From Prolixibacteraceae bacterium (lineage in GTDB: Bacteria > Bacteroidota > Bacteroidia > Bacteroidales > Prolixibacteraceae): 9,862 bases of DNA. The position numbers and the translations under genes were made by a program. Shown here one piece after another: positions 6,814-9,862 of this stretch. The notes beneath the pieces were generated by a model, which searched no databases, was not told the origin of the DNA, and saw nothing but the letters and a program-made list of their open reading frames with translations. The first letter of the stretch is position 1; each line of letters opens with the position of its first letter. The stretch spans positions 1 through 9,862 of the forward strand of contig SKHV01000402.1 in the NCBI GenBank assembly GCA_007116765.1. Direction: 5' to 3'.

Positions 6814-7464
6814 TTATTTATTAAGTGATAGTATGTACTTTTCCAGTGAACTTATATTATTAAGAAGGATTACATGATTGTACTTCTCAAGAATTTCAAT
6901 TCCACCATGCAAAAAGGATTGTCCGCCTACAATTATGGTAATTCCGGGCAATGTTTCACGAATTTTATTGATCATTGCTTCCAAATTATTGATGTGGGAG
7001 TATATACTCAGCGAAAGTGCAATAAGGTGTGGTTCATTGTCCTGTGTAAATTTAATAAATTCATTCATAGGAATGTTGGATCCTAAAAAGAATGTGTCCC
7101 AGCCGTGCATTTCAAATACGTCGGCAATCATTTTTATGCCAACCTGGTGGTATTCATTTTCGATACAACCCAATACAACCCTTCGTTCCGTTCGGTTTTC
7201 GGCAATTATATTCTCGTATAGTTCGTTCATTACCGACTCTGAAATTGACGTGGCTAAATGCTCGGCAGCAACTGTAATGATGTTGTATTCCCACATTTCG
7301 CCAACCTTATAAAGCGAAGGTTTAATTATGCATTCGTATAGGAATTTTATGTCCTCGTGTGTCGATCCATATTTTTTCGCTATTTCTGATGCTTTTTTCC
7401 GGTTGCCTTTTAAAAGTGCTTCCTGATATACATCTTTGTCTTGCAAATGTTCCTCTTCATTCAT
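6814..7464 (-). CDS. Cobalamin-binding sensor-type protein (CarH/AerR-like, no DNA-binding domain)
   Basis: 216 residues. Residues about 10-88 form the four-helix cap domain of B12 modules (YQEALLKGNRKKA, then IIKPSLYKVGEMW). Residues about 94-212 are the Rossmann-like B12-binding domain. The cap carries Trp58, Glu68 and His69 in the Wx9EH spacing that marks adenosylcobalamin photoreceptors of the CarH type. The lower-ligand loop is ENEYHQVG, so ExHxxG with His106 as the likely cobalt ligand. SLS at 151-153 and GGQSF at 180-184 complete the cofactor tail pocket. Glu59 stands where CarH of Thermus has the upper ligand His132. No MerR domain is present, so output must go through partners. It heads a unit with the helical protein and the kinase. 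A corrinoid methyl-transfer role is less likely because of the cap motif and the neighbours. No promoter or cobalamin riboswitch is evident upstream. Confidence 0.9.
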   Translation of the reverse strand: MNEEEHLQDKDVYQEALLKGNRKKASEIAKKYGSTHEDIKFLYECIIKPSLYKVGEMWEYNIITVAAEHLATSISESVMNELYENIIAENRTERRVVLGCIENEYHQVGIKMIADVFEMHGWDTFFLGSNIPMNEFIKFTQDNEPHLIALSLSIYSHINNLEAMINKIRETLPGITIIVGGQSFLHGGIEILEKYNHVILLNNISSLEKYILSLNK

Positions 7465-7556
7465 TTCATTATACTTTGAACAGCAATTTAAGACTTTTAA
7501 TTGATGAATGATAAGTTTGAAGATAAAAATAAAGGTGATGTTGAATATTAAATTTT

Positions 7557-7588
7557 AAACAAAAAAGAGGCTGAAAAACAGCCTCTTT
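7557..7588 (-). terminator. Intrinsic terminator of the Gfo/Idh-ThuA operon
   Basis: A perfect 10-bp stem (7564-7573 with 7579-7588, AAAGAGGCTG and its complement) closes a 5-nt loop. Read on the - strand it is followed by a T-rich tail (TTT at 7561-7563, continuing the T-rich stem end, then GTTT). It starts 9 bp after the ThuA stop codon. This is a classic Rho-independent terminator for the leftward transcript and insulates the B12-kinase unit, whose start codon lies about 90 bp further on. Confidence 0.9.
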
Positions 7589-7596
7589 AGTTTAAA

Positions 7597-8436
7597 TTAG
7601 TATTTAGGGTTTATCCATTCTTCAAACGGATGGTATAAACTTTCGGAAGCCCAGCGTATGCCTCTTTTCTGGATTTCTAATGCTTCGGGTACTTCAAAGT
7701 CGGTAACAACGTGACCTAACGATGAATAGAAAATACGACCTTTTCCATAATATTTTTTCCATACAACCGGCATGGTGCATCCATCAATCCAGTCGGCATG
7801 TTCGCCACTAAACTCTGTGGTAGCCATAACCTTTACATTGGGATCTACGTGCATGTAATATTGTTCTGAGTGCATGGCAAAGTCTTCGAGTCCTTTGGTT
7901 ACCGGGTCATTGTGGTCGGTAATATTGACCTCATAGTCGATTACCCCACCGGGGTGCGAAACCCACTGGCCGCCAACCATAAACTGGTATTCTACATTGT
8001 CGCGGAACGAGTCGCCAATGCCTCCATGCCAGCCGGCAATACCAACGCCACGTTTAATAGCATTGAGTAATCCTTCTTCTTGCTCCTTGCTTATTTTTCC
8101 CATAGTCCAAATTTGAACTATCAGGTCAATCGATTCCATAATTTCTTCATTGGTATAAACACCAAGCGAGTCGGAAACAATGACCTCGGCACCTTCGGAG
8201 CGCATCCATGGTACAAACAGGTCACGGGTTGGCTCAGGGTCATGCCCTTCCCATCCACCATGAACAAACAGTACTTTTTTCCCTTCCAATGTGGGTTCAG
8301 GTGCTTGTTCTCCAGGACTTTTGTCGGCGGGTGCACATTGTGCTATCAGTAATAAAAATGCAATAGCAGGAATTATTCTGAATAAAATGTTTCTCTTGTT
8401 TCTTAAAATATGCATGTTTTCAATTTTGATAATCAT
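7597..8436 (-). CDS. ThuA-domain lipoprotein
   Basis: 279 residues. The N-terminus is basic, then hydrophobic (about 18-31), and ends in LLIAQC with Cys34 the likely lipidation site, so the protein should be membrane-anchored on the outer side of the cytoplasmic membrane or in the outer membrane. From residue 53 it is a ThuA-like, glutamine-amidotransferase-like fold: KKVLFVHGG, IAGWHGG (133-139), HPGG (161-164), SEQYY (190-194), MPVVWKKYY (222-230) and FYSSLGH (236-242). The family lacks the amidotransferase Cys nucleophile and is linked to the use of trehalose and other keto-sugars. The start is unclear: ATG at 8436 leaves 7 bp after the upstream stop, ATG at 8415 leaves 28 bp and gives a more normal signal peptide. 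Co-transcription with the oxidoreductase gene upstream suggests work on the same sugar substrate. Confidence 0.92.
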   Translation of the reverse strand: MIIKIENMHILRNKRNILFRIIPAIAFLLLIAQCAPADKSPGEQAPEPTLEGKKVLFVHGGWEGHDPEPTRDLFVPWMRSEGAEVIVSDSLGVYTNEEIMESIDLIVQIWTMGKISKEQEEGLLNAIKRGVGIAGWHGGIGDSFRDNVEYQFMVGGQWVSHPGGVIDYEVNITDHNDPVTKGLEDFAMHSEQYYMHVDPNVKVMATTEFSGEHADWIDGCTMPVVWKKYYGKGRIFYSSLGHVVTDFEVPEALEIQKRGIRWASESLYHPFEEWINPKY

Positions 8437-8443
8437 TAATCAA

Positions 8444-9742
8444 TTATAATTTATAGCCATTTCTGTATTCACGATGCAGGAATTTATCTGCAGCAGGGTC
8501 GTTTACAAATTTTTGGTTTGTAGGATCCCAGTCCAATGGCCTATCAAGCGATGTGGCAATATTTCCTAAAATACCTAGCGAGCCCGAACGATGTCCAGCT
8601 TCAACCGGTGCAATGGGGTCTTTGCGAGTCTTCATCGATTCGATAAAATCGACCATGTGCGGAGTGCCAGTTTCGTATGCCACATCTGCATCAAGGTCAA
8701 CAGCTTCGGGCATAAGCGATGGATCCGAAGCAGTATAGTTTCCACGTATTACTTCAATCCATCCGTTTTCGCCATGATACTTCACGCCAAAACCTCTGTC
8801 TTCAGTAAATGGTTCATTAGCTACAATTACTCCGTTTTCATATACAAACGATATGTAATCCTGTCCTTCGAATCCTGCAGGTATTACTTTTACAGGGCCA
8901 CCGTTGTCCATGCCTAAAGCCCATTGTGCCTGATCGAAGTTGTGTGCTCCCCAGTCGCAAAGGAAACCTCCTCCAATGCCCTGGTAGTAACGCCATTCTG
9001 CCCAATATGTTTCATTTTTAGCGGGGTCAAGGCTGATAGGTGGATTTAATCTGGAATTGTAATGTATGTATGGGTTTGGTCCCAACCATTTGTCCCAGTC
9101 TAAATCAGCAGGTACGGTTTCTTCGGCAAGTGTGTACGGAGAAGGAGGTGGGCCTACATGGGCGCTAATGCGGGTAAGCTTTCCAAGCATTCCTTCTTGT
9201 ACCATCTTTCTTGCATGTTGGAAATTATTATCAGAGCGCTGTTGGCTTCCCACTCCAAGTACTCGGTTGTTTTGCCTTACTGCTTCACAAATTTTTATTC
9301 CCTCGTGAATGGTTGCTGTTACCGGTTTTTCTAAATAAATGTCTTTTCCTGCTTTGCATGCATCAATAGTTTGTATGGCATGCCAATGGTCGGGAGTAGA
9401 TATTACTACCGCATCAATGTCCTCTCGGGCTAGTAAATCCTGATAGTTGAGGTAGGATTTTACTTCAACGGTTTGATTTTTGTTTTCGTGAATTTTTTTC
9501 ACGTTTTGTTCAAATCGTTGACGTTTTATTCCATACACATCGGCACCGGCTACAATTTTTACGTTAGGTATTTGCTGAAAACCTTCGGTGAGAAAAACTG
9601 ACTGACGGCCTAAGCCAATTATGCCAATTCTAATAGTGTCGTTTGCACTGGTTTTACATGATTTTAGCAAAGGGAGAATCGATAAGCCGGCTACCCCGGC
9701 CATAGTTGTAGTAATGAACTTTTTTCTACTGAATGTTGTCAT
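8444..9742 (-). CDS. Exported Gfo/Idh/MocA family oxidoreductase
   Basis: 432 residues. The first 30 are an export signal: SRKKFI, a hydrophobic run (about 12-26), and LLKSC with Cys29 as a possible lipidation site. The SRKKFI motif resembles a Tat signal but has Arg-Lys instead of Arg-Arg. The NAD(P)-binding fold begins at IRIGIIGLGRQ (37-47). The family hallmark EKP is at 138-140, after DHWHAI. Domain 2 has GGGFLCDWGAHNFDQA, a typical conserved core, and the chain ends in RPLDWDP and a HREYRNGYKL tail common in exported Bacteroidota members. Exported Gfo/Idh enzymes carry their own nicotinamide cofactor and oxidise or epimerise sugars, or, in family GH109, cleave glycosides by a redox route. 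The substrate is not deducible. It is the first gene of the unit that includes the ThuA lipoprotein. Confidence 0.93.
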   Translation of the reverse strand: MTTFSRKKFITTTMAGVAGLSILPLLKSCKTSANDTIRIGIIGLGRQSVFLTEGFQQIPNVKIVAGADVYGIKRQRFEQNVKKIHENKNQTVEVKSYLNYQDLLAREDIDAVVISTPDHWHAIQTIDACKAGKDIYLEKPVTATIHEGIKICEAVRQNNRVLGVGSQQRSDNNFQHARKMVQEGMLGKLTRISAHVGPPPSPYTLAEETVPADLDWDKWLGPNPYIHYNSRLNPPISLDPAKNETYWAEWRYYQGIGGGFLCDWGAHNFDQAQWALGMDNGGPVKVIPAGFEGQDYISFVYENGVIVANEPFTEDRGFGVKYHGENGWIEVIRGNYTASDPSLMPEAVDLDADVAYETGTPHMVDFIESMKTRKDPIAPVEAGHRSGSLGILGNIATSLDRPLDWDPTNQKFVNDPAADKFLHREYRNGYKL

Positions 9743-9846
9743 TGGTATGGTTATTTGAATTTATAATTTTTGAAAAATACTGAATTTAATTCTACCTTAC
9801 AACTTTTTTGGGAGATATGCTAAATGTAATTTATTAGAAAAATGTA

Positions 9847-9854
9847 CAAATTTA
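9847..9854 (-). promoter_or_regulatory. Candidate Bacteroidota -7 promoter element (TAAATTTG) for the Gfo/Idh-ThuA operon
   Basis: Read on the - strand the bases are TAAATTTG, a perfect match to the Bacteroidota sigma factor -7 consensus TAnnTTTG. It sits about 105 bp upstream of the start codon at 9742, leaving a leader of roughly 100 nt. The -33 TTTG partner would fall near or beyond the window edge and cannot be checked. The rest of the leader (9743-9846) is AT-rich with no clear ribosome-binding site, as is normal in this phylum. Confidence 0.4.
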
Positions 9855-9862
9855 AAGAGAAA

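Noticed and set aside
6878..7312. 144-codon open frame on the + strand, antisense to the cobalamin-binding gene
   Set aside because: The opposite strand encodes a protein with full B12-domain motifs. The antisense product has no recognisable motif and several implausible Cys/Ser-rich stretches.
6814..7464. Corrinoid protein of a methyltransferase system
   Set aside because: The Wx9EH cap motif and ExHxxG loop, the lack of methyltransferase genes and the adjacent kinase favour a sensor. It is not fully excluded.
7524..7531. TATTTTTA on the - strand as a promoter of the B12-kinase unit
   Set aside because: It differs from TAnnTTTG at the last base and no TTTG lies at the right distance upstream. 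In such AT-rich DNA a match of this quality is expected by chance.
7465..7596. Possible cobalamin riboswitch before the B12-binding gene
   Set aside because: The leader has no B12-box-like GC-rich conserved core and is too short and AT-rich. The only strong structure there is the terminator of the upstream operon.
8080..8352. 90-codon + strand open frame opposite the ThuA gene
   Set aside because: It is an antisense shadow of a well-conserved coding region, with no homology signal or ribosome-binding site.

Overview
The window reads as a typical chromosomal stretch of a low-GC member of the Bacteroidota, probably class Bacteroidia (a Marinilabiliales or Prolixibacteraceae-like bacterium would fit). 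This is an inference. It rests on the kinds of protein present (a dihydroorotate-dehydrogenase-like protein, short SC-type lipoproteins, Gfo/Idh/MocA plus ThuA exported proteins), on the near absence of strong Shine-Dalgarno sites, and on a perfect TAnnTTTG promoter element near the right edge. No mobile element, CRISPR array, tRNA or rRNA is visible.

Left part, + strand (1-2520): four closely spaced genes, probably one transcript. They are the 3' end of a dihydroorotate-dehydrogenase-like flavoprotein, an atypical NAD(P)-dependent epimerase/dehydratase, a small lipoprotein of unknown function, and a YkgJ-type cysteine-cluster protein. After a 169-bp gap that holds a 9-bp tandem repeat and small inverted repeats, two M16 peptidase genes overlap by ATGA (2690-5214). 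The first keeps the zinc site HxxEH...E. The second has lost it but keeps the Arg/Tyr substrate-binding segment that the first lacks, so the pair looks like an obligate heterodimeric protease without signal peptides.

Centre, - strand (7464 down to 5211): a compact three-gene unit with gaps of 4 and 6 bp. It encodes a cobalamin-binding protein with the CarH-type cap signature Wx9EH and an ExHxxG lower-ligand loop, a 156-aa helical protein, and a soluble PAS-like histidine kinase. I interpret it as a candidate B12-dependent (possibly light- or cobalamin-sensing) signalling module. The sensor has no DNA-binding domain and presumably signals through the helical protein to the kinase. The helical protein resembles a domain I remember as fused in front of B12 modules in other bacteria. 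No response regulator is in the window. This is the most interesting part. The kinase gene ends convergently against the second M16 gene, and both stop codons lie in one CTAG palindrome.

Right part, - strand (9742 down to 7597): a Gfo/Idh/MocA oxidoreductase with an export signal and a ThuA-domain lipoprotein form a second operon. It has a candidate promoter element near the right edge and a strong intrinsic terminator just after the ThuA stop, which separates it from the B12-kinase unit. It is likely to act on oxidised sugars or glycosides outside the cytoplasm.
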